The translations under genes were made by a program, and so were the position numbers. Under the pieces are notes generated by a model. The model ran no database searches. It saw only the letters and a program-made list of their open reading frames with translations, and was not told the origin of the DNA. Below, piece after piece: positions 15,745-22,941 of a stretch of DNA of 36,074 bases. The first letter of the stretch is position 1. Every line of letters starts with the position of its first letter. This stretch comes from Prevotella sp. GTDB lineage: Bacteria; Bacteroidota; Bacteroidia; Bacteroidales; Bacteroidaceae. Location of the stretch: contig JAGCPK010000041.1 of NCBI GenBank assembly GCA_017965725.1, positions 1-36,074 on the forward strand. Reading direction: 5' to 3'.

Positions 15745-17665
15745 TAAGTATCAACTCATTCTGAAGAAATACTGGGACTACGATGACTTCCGAGGGATTC
15801 AGCGGGAGATCATCGAGTCAATAGGCAGTGGAAAAGACACATTAGGACTGATGCCTACGGGTGGCGGGAAGTCCATTACCTTTCAGGTGCCTGCACTTTG
15901 TTGTGAAGGCACCTGTATTGTGATTACCCCTCTGATAGCCCTGATGAAGGACCAAGTACAGAATCTGCGTCGTCACGGCATTCGCGCTGCCGCCATCTAT
16001 TCAGGACTATCCCGCGAAGAGATCGTCATCACACTCGAAAACTGTATCTTTGGCGATATCAAGATACTCTATATTTCCCCAGAAAGACTCTCTTCTGAAC
16101 TCTTCCGCACGAAGTTACGCCACATGAAGGTGAGTTTCATCACAGTCGATGAGGCCCACTGTATCTCACAATGGGGTTACGATTTCCGCCCATCTTATCT
16201 CCAGATAGCCGGTATCCGCAAGGATTTGCCTAATGTGCCAGTACTGGCTCTCACCGCCACTGCCACCCCCGCTGTCGTCCAGGATATCCAGGAAAAACTG
16301 GCTAGAAATCCTAGGGATCTTAGGATTTCTAAGGATACCGATTTCTCCGTCTTCAAAATGAGTTTCGAGCGCAAGAATCTTGCTTACGTGGTAAGACGGA
16401 CTGCCGACAAACGTGACGAACTCATCCACATCCTCCGTAGCGTCGAAGGCTGTGCTATCGTCTATGCCCGTAGTCGTCGCAGGACAAAGGAAGTTTCCGA
16501 CATGCTCAACGAGACAGGCATCAGTGCCACTTTCTACCACGCAGGCCTCGACTCCACCGTAAAGGATGAACGCCAAAAAGACTGGCAAGATGACAAAATT
16601 CGGGTGATGGTAGCCACTAACGCCTTTGGTATGGGTATTGACAAACCTGATGTACGCATGGTACTACATATCGACTGTCCCGACTCGCTCGAAGCCTATT
16701 TCCAAGAAGCAGGACGTGCAGGACGTGACGGAAAGAAAGCCTATGCTGTGCTGCTCTACAACGATGGAGACCATCGTAAACTCGACAAACGCATTAGTGA
16801 CACCTTCCCTGAGAAGAATTATATTAGAAAGGTATATGAGCACCTCGCCTATTTCTATCAGGTAGGTGTCGGCTCTGGCTATCATGCTACGTTTGAATTC
16901 AATATCGACGATTTCTGCCATAAGTTCCGTCACTTCCCCATTCAGGTGGATTCTGCCCTGAAGATCCTCAACCGTGCGGGATATATCGAATATACGGAGG
17001 AACAGGACAATCTTGCTAGGGTGATGTTCACCATTAGTCGCAATGAACTCTATCGTTTAGAGAACAACACGTCCAACGAGGAAAAGGTCATCACTGCCCT
17101 ACTCCGCAACTACGGGGGACTCTTCACCGACTACAACTTTATCGATGAGAGTTTCATCGCCAACCAATGTGGGATGCAACCGAATCAGGTCTATATGGTA
17201 TTGAAAAACTTGAGCCAGAAACATATCCTGCACTTCATCCCACAGAAGAAGACACCCTACGTATGTTATCTGCAACGGCGTGAAGATACGGAACATATTC
17301 AGATTCTGCCATCGGTCTATGAAGAGCGGAAGGAACAGTTTCAACAGCGCATCCATGCGATGATCGACTATGCCACTAACGACAAAGTCTGTCGCAGCAG
17401 ACAATTGCTGCGCTATTTTGGCGAAGAAGAGAGTCACGACTGCCGTCAGTGTGACGTCTGTCTGTCACAAGTCCATAACAAGACCTGCGAATCTGTTATG
17501 AGCAAAGAAGCGCAAGCCATCCTCGACCTGCTCTCAGACGGCAAGCCTCATCCTATTACAGAACTGCGCGGCATCCAGTTGCCTACCGACTCACTGAATG
17601 CCGCACTTGATTATCTCTTGCGGGAAGAACATATCGCCATCAACGATGGCTTCCTAAAAATCTAA
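15734..17665 (+). CDS. recQ: ATP-dependent DNA helicase RecQ
   Basis: 3'-5' superfamily 2 helicase. Motifs in order: FRGIQ (motif 0), MPTGGGKS (Walker A, 40-47), VDEAHCISQWGYDFRP (DEAH and the aromatic loop, 138-153), LTATATP (173-179), ATNAFGMGIDKPDV and QEAGRAGRDG (motifs V-VI). The RQC region keeps zinc-binding cysteines (CRSRQLLRYFGE followed by CRQCDVC). The C-terminus ends with a small winged-helix-like segment rather than a recognisable HRDC domain. Starts GTG 15734 or ATG 15737, both in the junction repeat. A nonamer-repeat insertion encodes ARNPRDLRISK (190-200) between the two helicase lobes. The 3' end overlaps the convergent PurF-like gene by 12 bases. Confidence 0.95.
   Translation: MMSDKYQLILKKYWDYDDFRGIQREIIESIGSGKDTLGLMPTGGGKSITFQVPALCCEGTCIVITPLIALMKDQVQNLRRHGIRAAAIYSGLSREEIVITLENCIFGDIKILYISPERLSSELFRTKLRHMKVSFITVDEAHCISQWGYDFRPSYLQIAGIRKDLPNVPVLALTATATPAVVQDIQEKLARNPRDLRISKDTDFSVFKMSFERKNLAYVVRRTADKRDELIHILRSVEGCAIVYARSRRRTKEVSDMLNETGISATFYHAGLDSTVKDERQKDWQDDKIRVMVATNAFGMGIDKPDVRMVLHIDCPDSLEAYFQEAGRAGRDGKKAYAVLLYNDGDHRKLDKRISDTFPEKNYIRKVYEHLAYFYQVGVGSGYHATFEFNIDDFCHKFRHFPIQVDSALKILNRAGYIEYTEEQDNLARVMFTISRNELYRLENNTSNEEKVITALLRNYGGLFTDYNFIDESFIANQCGMQPNQVYMVLKNLSQKHILHFIPQKKTPYVCYLQRREDTEHIQILPSVYEERKEQFQQRIHAMIDYATNDKVCRSRQLLRYFGEEESHDCRQCDVCLSQVHNKTCESVMSKEAQAILDLLSDGKPHPITELRGIQLPTDSLNAALDYLLREEHIAINDGFLKI
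16304..16336 (+). repeat. Nonamer repeat/hairpin insertion inside recQ
   Basis: Imperfect nonamers ATCCTAGGG, ATCTTAGGA, TTTCTAAGG. The same stretch is a perfect inverted repeat, AGAAATCCTA (16304-16313) with TAGGATTTCT (16321-16330), loop of 7. It is read in frame within the inter-lobe region of RecQ. Confidence 0.75.
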
Positions 17666-19111
17666 TTTCAACTGTTTCTGTCGTTCGTCCTCGCCGTCGT
17701 GCTCATGACAGTAACTACTACCATCGAAACAGTGAGTACAGAGTTTGCACTTCGGCATACCGATGCTCTCCACCAGATCCTCCAGTTTCGAGAACTTCAG
17801 TGAGGTAAGTCCCAAGCGACGGGCAATCTCTGCCACCATCTTCCGATACTCCGGAGAGTCTGTGGTGGCATACTTCTCCAGATTCTTATGGTCATCACCC
17901 TCAAAGTCCTTGATGATACGACGGGTTATCAGTTCCAGATCACTCTTCGAGGAGGTGAACCCGATAAACGGACAGCCATAAACCAGTGGCGGACAGGAGA
18001 TTCGACAGTGCACCTCCTTGGCTCCATAATCGAAGAACGTCTTCACATTATCCCTCAACTGTGTTCCACGCACGATGGAGTCATCGCAGAACACTACCCG
18101 CTGATCCTTCAACAGTGCCGGGTTAGGAATCAATTTCATTTTTGCCACCAAGGCACGACGCTCCTGATTGCCAGGAGTGAACGAACGGGGCCATGTCGGC
18201 GTATATTTCAGCACAGCACGCTTGTAAGGCACGCCCTTACCCTCGGCATAGCCCAGTGCCATACCGACACCCGAGTCAGGTACGCCACAAACACTATCCA
18301 CCTCAGTATCGTCTTTCTCGCCCATCAGTTTTCCGTTTGCCTCACGCACAGCCTCCACATTGATACCGTTGTAGTCAGAAGCGGGGAAACCGTAATAGAC
18401 CCAAAGGAACGAACATATCTGCTCGTGTTTAAAAGGCTCCTGCAACACTTCCATCGAGTCTGCCTGCAGATAGACGATTTCCCCTGGGCCGAGGTCTCTC
18501 ACACGGTGGAAGTCAAGATTGGGGAAACTCGTCGTCTCGCTCGAAACGGCATAAGCACCCTCCTTCTTTCCGATCACGATAGGTGTACGTCCGAGGAAGT
18601 CGCGGGCAACGATGATACCCTTCTCCGTGAGAATTAGCATCGAGCAGGAGCCCTCAATCTTTCGATACACAAGGTTGATACCCTCCACGAAACTGCGCCC
18701 CATATTAATCAGTAACGCCACAAGTTCCGTCTGGTTGATATTGTTGGCTGAGAGTTCACTGAAATGCATGCGCCGCTCCAACAATTCATCGGCAATCTCA
18801 CGCAGGTTGTTGATTTTTGCTACTGTCACCACGGCATAACGCCCCAAATGAGAATTGACGATAATCGGCTGCGGGTCTGTGTCGCTGATGACGCCGATAC
18901 CCAGGTTACCTGAGAAATCATCGAGTTCATCCTCAAACTTCGAGCGGAAGTAGTCGCGCTCTAAGTTATGAATCTTTCGACTGAAGCCCTTTTCACTGTC
19001 AAAGGTGACAAGGCCTGCACGCCTCGTTCCGAGGTGTGAGTTGTAGTCTGTGCCATAGAACAGGTCGTTAACGCAGCATTTTGTACTGATGGTTCCAAAG
19101 AATCCTCCCAT
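17654..19111 (-). CDS. PurF-like amidophosphoribosyltransferase paralogue lacking the glutaminase cysteine
   Basis: A 485-residue homologue of glutamine PRPP amidotransferase. The PRPP loop is intact (VVFCDDSIVRGTQ, 339-351), as are DSVCGVPDSGVGMALGYAEGKG (272-293) and four cysteines at the positions expected for the 4Fe-4S cluster of the Bacillus-type enzyme (Cys233, Cys380, Cys455, Cys458). The N-terminal nucleophile is missing, however: the protein starts M-G-G-F-F-G where active enzymes have (M)-C-G. The glutamine-binding motifs RYST and HNGN also appear replaced (ISDT, AKINN). The start is fixed by an in-frame TAA just upstream. The transferase domain might work with ammonia, or have another role. 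Second gene after the MaoC-like gene, 6-base gap. Confidence 0.85.
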   Translation of the reverse strand: MGGFFGTISTKCCVNDLFYGTDYNSHLGTRRAGLVTFDSEKGFSRKIHNLERDYFRSKFEDELDDFSGNLGIGVISDTDPQPIIVNSHLGRYAVVTVAKINNLREIADELLERRMHFSELSANNINQTELVALLINMGRSFVEGINLVYRKIEGSCSMLILTEKGIIVARDFLGRTPIVIGKKEGAYAVSSETTSFPNLDFHRVRDLGPGEIVYLQADSMEVLQEPFKHEQICSFLWVYYGFPASDYNGINVEAVREANGKLMGEKDDTEVDSVCGVPDSGVGMALGYAEGKGVPYKRAVLKYTPTWPRSFTPGNQERRALVAKMKLIPNPALLKDQRVVFCDDSIVRGTQLRDNVKTFFDYGAKEVHCRISCPPLVYGCPFIGFTSSKSDLELITRRIIKDFEGDDHKNLEKYATTDSPEYRKMVAEIARRLGLTSLKFSKLEDLVESIGMPKCKLCTHCFDGSSYCHEHDGEDERQKQLKLDF

Positions 19112-19117
19112 ACCTTA

Positions 19118-19582
19118 TTATATAAAATAGTAGAGGAACGATGCGATGCCCTCGAGTGCAGGCTTGCGTTGTCCCTCTATCTCAATCTTGAAATCTATCT
19201 CTGCCTTACAGATGCCGCGCAGGTTCTGGATGTTATGCAACTTGGTGACCAGTCGTACGCGGCTTCCCGTGATTACTGGCAGTCCGAAGCGCATCTTGTC
19301 CATCCCATAGTTCACCAGCATCTTGATATTGTTCACCTCGATGATCTGATCCCACATATAGGGTAGCAGCGAGAGTGTCAGATAACCATGTGCAATGGTG
19401 CTCTTATACTGACTTTCCTGCTTGGCGCGCTCCACATCCACGTGTATCCACTGATGGTCGAGCGTAGCGTCTGCAAATAAGTTGATGCGTTCTTGATCAA
19501 CTTGCAGCCACTCTGAAGCACCGAGTTCTTCACCTAGATGTGCTGCAAATTCATCGTATGAATTGATGACTAATTTTCCCAT
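19118..19582 (-). CDS. MaoC-like hotdog dehydratase
   Basis: 154-residue hotdog-fold protein of the (R)-specific enoyl-CoA hydratase/MaoC type. The hydratase signature is seen as FADATLDHQWIHVDVERA (Asp and His as catalytic pair), followed by STIAHGYLTLSLLP, the hot-dog helix region. ATG 19582 is used because the further upstream ATG at 19603 lies inside the -7 element; the protein then starts MGKLVINSYDEFA. The acyl-CoA substrate is unknown. It forms a two-gene operon with the PurF-like gene; a metabolic link between the two is not obvious. Confidence 0.85.
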   Translation of the reverse strand: MGKLVINSYDEFAAHLGEELGASEWLQVDQERINLFADATLDHQWIHVDVERAKQESQYKSTIAHGYLTLSLLPYMWDQIIEVNNIKMLVNYGMDKMRFGLPVITGSRVRLVTKLHNIQNLRGICKAEIDFKIEIEGQRKPALEGIASFLYYFI

Positions 19583-19600
19583 GTCTCTCAAATTTTGCTG

Positions 19601-19608
19601 CAAAATTA
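19601..19608 (-). promoter_or_regulatory. -7 element TAATTTTG of the maoC-like operon
   Basis: TAnnTTTG on the minus strand, 18 bases before the ATG at 19582. It excludes the longer frame as the coding start. Confidence 0.55.
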
Positions 19609-19674
19609 CTCATTTTCCCTCATATAACGTAGTCAAATAACAAAAAATTCGTTAAAAGAGGAACATTTCTTTTC

Positions 19675-19695
19675 TTATCCCTTATCACTTATCAC
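19675..19695 (+). repeat. TTATCAC heptamers upstream of tRNA-Tyr
   Basis: TTATCCC, TTATCAC, TTATCAC; intergenic, ending 10 bases before the -7 element of the tRNA promoter. Same unit as at 161-188. Confidence 0.85.
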
Positions 19696-19705
19696 TTTTT
19701 TGTCG

Positions 19706-19713
19706 TACCTTTG
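19706..19713 (+). promoter_or_regulatory. -7 element TACCTTTG of tRNA-Tyr
   Basis: Perfect TAnnTTTG 20 bases before the tRNA 5' end. No TTTG at -33; the heptamer repeat occupies the spacer and the -33 region. Confidence 0.6.
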
Positions 19714-19733
19714 CATCCGCTTAATCGCAGGAA

Positions 19734-19816
19734 GGGTGTTTTCCAGAGTGGCCAAATGGGGCAGACTGTAAATCTGCTGTCTTTCGACTTCGGTGGTTCG
19801 AATCCATCAGCACCCA
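19734..19816 (+). tRNA. tRNA-Tyr (anticodon GTA)
   Basis: Class II tRNA. Acceptor arms GGGTGTT (19734-19740) and AGCACCC (19809-19815) pair with one G-U, discriminator A at 19816, and the CCA is not encoded. The anticodon stem GCAGA/TCTGC encloses the loop CTGTAAA with anticodon GTA. A long variable arm (TGTCTTTCGACTTCG region) and the T-loop GGTTCGAATCC are present. Stands alone, not in a tRNA cluster. Confidence 0.96.
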
Positions 19817-19827
19817 CAAAAATAATT

Positions 19828-19858
19828 AAGGCTCGCCAGTTGGCGAGCCTTAGTATTT
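19828..19858. terminator. Bidirectional terminator between tRNA-Tyr and ilvC
   Basis: Perfect 11-bp stem AAGGCTCGCCA/TGGCGAGCCTT (19828-19838 with 19841-19851), a very tight loop, then TATTTTT on the plus strand. On the minus strand it is followed by AATTATTTTTG. Confidence 0.9.
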
Positions 19859-20908
19859 TTAGATGTCCTGGTTCTCTGGGCGCAGTTTGCGAACAGTCTC
19901 ACCAGCACGCCACATCTCCTGATTACGCATTGCCTCGAGTTCCTTCTCCAGTCCGGCACGATAGTCGGGCTTCGAGTTGGCGTCAATAGTAATCTGTGCC
20001 TCGTTACCTGTCTGAACAGAGTAGTACAGCCACTCCATGACGGGCTTGATAGCATCGTGGAAACGAGGAGCCCAGTCGAGTGCACCACGCTGAGCGGTAG
20101 TAGAACAGTTGGCATACATCCAGTCCATACCCTTCGCACCGAAGAGCGGGCCAAGGCTCTGGGTCAGTTCCTCAACAGTCTCGTTGAAGGCCTCTGAGGG
20201 AGAGTGTCCGTGCTCACGGAGCACCTCATACTGTGCCAGCAGCAGTCCCTGGATAGCTCCCATCAGTGAGCCACGCTCACCAGTAAGATCAGAGGTAGCC
20301 TCCCGTTGGAAGGTAGTCTCAAACATATAACCGGCACCAATACCAATACCGAAGGCAAGTGTCTTCTCCTTGGCCTTGCCAGTAGCATCCTGATAAACTG
20401 CATATGAGCAGTTCAGGCCACGACCCTCGCAGAACATCGTGCGAAGACTCGTACCAGAGCCCTTCGGAGCCACCATAATTACATCTACATCCTTCGGGGG
20501 AATCACACCCGTGCGGTCACTCCAGTTGATGGCGAAGCCGTGAGAGTAGTAAAGCGTCTTGCCTGGCTTCAGATATTGTTTGATGACGGGCCACTGCTGA
20601 ATCTGACCTGCGTCGGAGAGTAGCATGCAGAGGATAGTGCCCTTTTCAGCGGCCTCCTCGATAGAGAACAGTGTCTCTCCGGGAACCCATCCGTCAGCTA
20701 CAGCCTTGTCATAGGTCTTACCCTGACGCTGACCGACGATGACATTGAAACCGTTGTCGCGCAGGTTGCAAGCCTGTCCAGGACCCTGCACACCGTAACC
20801 GATCACGGCGATGGTTTCATTCTTCAATACTTCACGTGCTTTCTCCAAAGAGAACTCCTTGCTGGTGACTACAGTTTCCATCACGCCACCAAAATTCATT
20901 TCTGCCAT
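19859..20908 (-). CDS. ilvC: Ketol-acid reductoisomerase
   Basis: Second common step of valine, leucine and isoleucine synthesis: NADPH-dependent alkyl migration and reduction of acetolactate or acetohydroxybutyrate. The 349-residue class I enzyme has the Rossmann motif GYGVQGPGQACNLRDNG (37-53), the following QRQ loop that recognises NADPH, LLSDAGQ, HGFAINW, and the knotted C-terminal domain with the metal-binding SDLTGERGSL and ETVEELTQ segments. The start is ATG 20908 (MAEMNFGG). It appears monocistronic: a promoter and long structured leader lie upstream and a strong terminator directly downstream. The other ilv genes are not in this window. Confidence 0.96.
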   Translation of the reverse strand: MAEMNFGGVMETVVTSKEFSLEKAREVLKNETIAVIGYGVQGPGQACNLRDNGFNVIVGQRQGKTYDKAVADGWVPGETLFSIEEAAEKGTILCMLLSDAGQIQQWPVIKQYLKPGKTLYYSHGFAINWSDRTGVIPPKDVDVIMVAPKGSGTSLRTMFCEGRGLNCSYAVYQDATGKAKEKTLAFGIGIGAGYMFETTFQREATSDLTGERGSLMGAIQGLLLAQYEVLREHGHSPSEAFNETVEELTQSLGPLFGAKGMDWMYANCSTTAQRGALDWAPRFHDAIKPVMEWLYYSVQTGNEAQITIDANSKPDYRAGLEKELEAMRNQEMWRAGETVRKLRPENQDI

Positions 20909-21036
20909 AATTGCAAAAGTTTTTAAATGTTATACATATCCCTTGCGTACCATGCCAGCCCTACCCGAGAGCCGTCGTTTTATTAGTCCGCTCCCACCCT
21001 ACATCGAGGGTACGACGAGGGGTTAACTATAAATCG
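20909..21036 (-). promoter_or_regulatory. ilvC: Structured 5' leader of ilvC (candidate attenuator)
   Basis: About 128 transcribed bases, more GC-rich than the other leaders here. On the minus strand a small hairpin ACCCT/AGGGT (20996-21000 with 21007-21011) is enclosed by CGTCGT pairing with ACGACG (21012-21017 with 20973-20978). An alternative pairing, CGTACC with GGTACG (21009-21014 with 20946-20951), uses overlapping bases, so the two folds exclude each other. A short frame, ATG at 20953 to TAA at 20930, would encode MVRKGYV. I recognise no named riboswitch. Regulation is inferred from structure only. Confidence 0.4.
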
Positions 21037-21040
21037 CCTG

Positions 21041-21072
21041 CAAAATTACTCATTTGAAATGAGACCACCAAA
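21041..21072 (-). promoter_or_regulatory. Promoter of ilvC
   Basis: On the minus strand: -33 TTTG (21069-21072), a 20-base spacer, then -7 TAATTTTG (21041-21048). Good consensus. Confidence 0.75.
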
Positions 21073-21138
21073 TATTATGAGGACTTTTTCAAACGTAAAA
21101 AAAGGCAATGAATACCATCTACGTCACTAACTTGTCAG

Positions 21139-21894
21139 TTATTTCCTGACAATCACACTGCCACTGGCCTGATGGGTGGCAAGGATGAGCACCTCGGCTA
21201 TTTGGACATGTGCGGGGGCATTGGCGGCAAAGACGGCCACATCAGCGATGTCGTCGCCTGTCAATGGTTTGATACCTTTATATAAGTTTGCGGCACGCTC
21301 GTTGTCACCACGAAAACGGACATTGCTGAAATTGGTCTCTACAAGACCAGGCTTCAGGTTGGTGACACGCACGGCAGTATTAGCCACATCGATGCGCAAT
21401 CCATCGGAAAGGGCTTTCACTGCAGCCTTAGTGGCGCAATAGACATTACCTCCAGCATAGGCAGCATCGCCTGCCACGGAACCAACATTGATAATATGGC
21501 CGCTGTCACGCTGCACCATGCCTGGCACAACGAGACGCGTTATCGTGAGCAGGCCCTTGATATTGGTATCTATCATCGTCTCCCAGTCATCAAGGTTACC
21601 CTCGTATTCCGGCTCTAATCCTAGTGCCAGACCAGCATTGTTGACCAGCACGTCAATCTTCTGCCACTCAGAGGGCAGTTCACTGATAAATTTCTCAGCC
21701 ATTTTGCGGTCTCTCACGTCAAAAGCCAGCGTCAACACCAACGTACCCTTTTCAACCAACTCCTTCTGAATCTCTGCCAGACGACGCTCGTTTCTTCCCG
21801 TCAGAATCAGTTTGTCGCCATTGGCTGCGAACTTCCTGGCACAAGCCAGACCGATGCCGCTTGTGGCACCTGTAATCAATACAATCTTATCCAT
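21139..21894 (-). CDS. Short-chain dehydrogenase/reductase (YdfG-like)
   Basis: A 251-residue classical SDR, NAD(P)H-dependent oxidoreductase. The cofactor motif TGATSGIG (8-15), a basic TGRNERR suggesting NADPH preference, NNAG, the catalytic Ser in VGSVAG and the Y-x-x-x-K pair in VYCATKAAV are all present. KPGLVETNFSNVRFRGD resembles the YdfG group, which reduces 3-hydroxy acids or malonic semialdehyde; that assignment is by similarity only. It lies 8 bases downstream of the secreted alpha/beta hydrolase, so they are probably cotranscribed. About 85 bases separate its stop from the ilvC promoter, with no strong terminator seen. Confidence 0.88.
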   Translation of the reverse strand: MDKIVLITGATSGIGLACARKFAANGDKLILTGRNERRLAEIQKELVEKGTLVLTLAFDVRDRKMAEKFISELPSEWQKIDVLVNNAGLALGLEPEYEGNLDDWETMIDTNIKGLLTITRLVVPGMVQRDSGHIINVGSVAGDAAYAGGNVYCATKAAVKALSDGLRIDVANTAVRVTNLKPGLVETNFSNVRFRGDNERAANLYKGIKPLTGDDIADVAVFAANAPAHVQIAEVLILATHQASGSVIVRK

Positions 21895-21902
21895 ACGTTC
21901 TA

Positions 21903-22796
21903 TTAGTTTTTGTTGATAAATCCTTTAGCCTTCAGCCATTGAAGCATCTGGTGGCTCCACAACTCGGTAGTAGTCTCACCCGTTTCTGGCATCAGTTCAT
22001 AAGGGCCTCGGCCGTCGCCATACATGTGCAACTCGGCATTGGCACCCGCCTTCTTCCACTCCATGAACAGAGCCACAAGACCTGCAGCCACATTGGGATG
22101 GTCGGCACGAGTCATGATCAATAAAGGAGGTGCGTCTTGAGGCACGGTGACGGGCATCAGCGAGGGGCCGAAGTTGGTGCAGAGAAAGTTAGGGCGCTCT
22201 ATGACATCAGCCGACATCGTTGCAGCAATAGCCACACCACCGCCAGCCGAGAATCCCAGATAACCAATCTTGTCGTTGCTGATATGCCACTCATCGGCAT
22301 GCTCTCTCACCATGCGGATGGCAGCCTTGGCATCCTGTGCAGCCAGACGGATGATGGAATCGCCATAGGCACTGTGCATCGGATTGGCATCAGCCTGTGG
22401 GAACCGGTCAGGATGTGTCACATCGACCATCGGGGGCATCTGTGCTCCCTGAGGCATCTGTCCCCCCCCTTTATTCAGATGATAGCGCAGGCCAATGGCT
22501 GCTATACCATGTTCGTTGAGGAACGAAGCCATCTTAATCACATCACTCTCCCACGACAACCACCTCATGGCTCCGCCAGGACAAAGTACAACGGCACAGC
22601 CATTGGCCTGTCCAGATTTGGGCAGATAGACCTCGATGAGAGGTCTTTCCTTCTCGTCCATAGAACTATCACCTGTTGGAAGGAAATACTGTGTCGGTGA
22701 CGATATGGTCACAGACATGTTGGTCTGTTGAGCCTGACCATAAACGGAGTTCAGACCTAACACGACCAAGGAAACAAGAAAACAAATCTTCTTCAT
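21903..22796 (-). CDS. Secreted alpha/beta hydrolase (acetyl-esterase-like), His of the triad not found
   Basis: 297 residues with signal peptide (MKKICFLVSLVVLGLNSVYG). Alpha/beta-hydrolase features: VVLCPGGAM (69-77; oxyanion region where HGGG-type enzymes have HGG), the nucleophile elbow GFSAGG with Ser183 and the strand PPLLIMTRAD. In related carbohydrate acetyl esterases the catalytic His sits in a GGHGF-type motif; here the same place reads GDGRGPYE with Arg263. Either the His is supplied elsewhere or activity is altered. A Pro/Gly/Met-rich insert (NKGGGQMPQGAQMPPM, 108-123) is encoded partly by a run of eight G. First gene of an operon with the SDR. Confidence 0.75.
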   Translation of the reverse strand: MKKICFLVSLVVLGLNSVYGQAQQTNMSVTISSPTQYFLPTGDSSMDEKERPLIEVYLPKSGQANGCAVVLCPGGAMRWLSWESDVIKMASFLNEHGIAAIGLRYHLNKGGGQMPQGAQMPPMVDVTHPDRFPQADANPMHSAYGDSIIRLAAQDAKAAIRMVREHADEWHISNDKIGYLGFSAGGGVAIAATMSADVIERPNFLCTNFGPSLMPVTVPQDAPPLLIMTRADHPNVAAGLVALFMEWKKAGANAELHMYGDGRGPYELMPETGETTTELWSHQMLQWLKAKGFINKN

Positions 22797-22816
22797 CTAG
22801 ATTATAATTATCGATG

Positions 22817-22824
22817 CAAAGTTA
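22817..22824 (-). promoter_or_regulatory. -7 element TAACTTTG of the hydrolase-SDR operon
   Basis: TAnnTTTG on the minus strand, about 20 bases before the ATG at 22796. Shares the intergenic region with plus-strand elements for the VanW operon. Confidence 0.6.
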
Positions 22825-22846
22825 GCGTTTTTCCGCCATTTATCAC

Positions 22847-22906
22847 TATCTTTGCAACTAAAATATGCTAAAAAGGACGAAATCTGCGAAAAAAACCGTA
22901 ACTTTG
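22847..22906 (+). promoter_or_regulatory. Two -7 elements upstream of the VanW operon
   Basis: TATCTTTG (22847-22854) and TAACTTTG (22899-22906), 52 bases apart, both in the plus orientation. The second would give a leader of about 30 bases to the ATG at 22942. GGAGGG directly before that ATG resembles a Shine-Dalgarno sequence but sits very close. Confidence 0.5.
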
Positions 22907-22941
22907 CAAATAAAAAGAAAGTAACAAAAATATGGAGGGAC

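Noticed and set aside
19711-19989. Open frame across the tRNA-Tyr gene
   Set aside because: It covers a clear tRNA, a terminator and the antisense 3' end of ilvC, and the encoded protein resembles nothing known.
20811-21026. Open frame on the plus strand over the ilvC start and leader
   Set aside because: Antisense to a conserved gene start and to the leader; its open state probably reflects base composition.
22852-22941. N-terminal extension of the VanW-family protein from TTG
   Set aside because: It contains a second perfect -7 element and gives a lysine-rich low-complexity stretch unlike the family.
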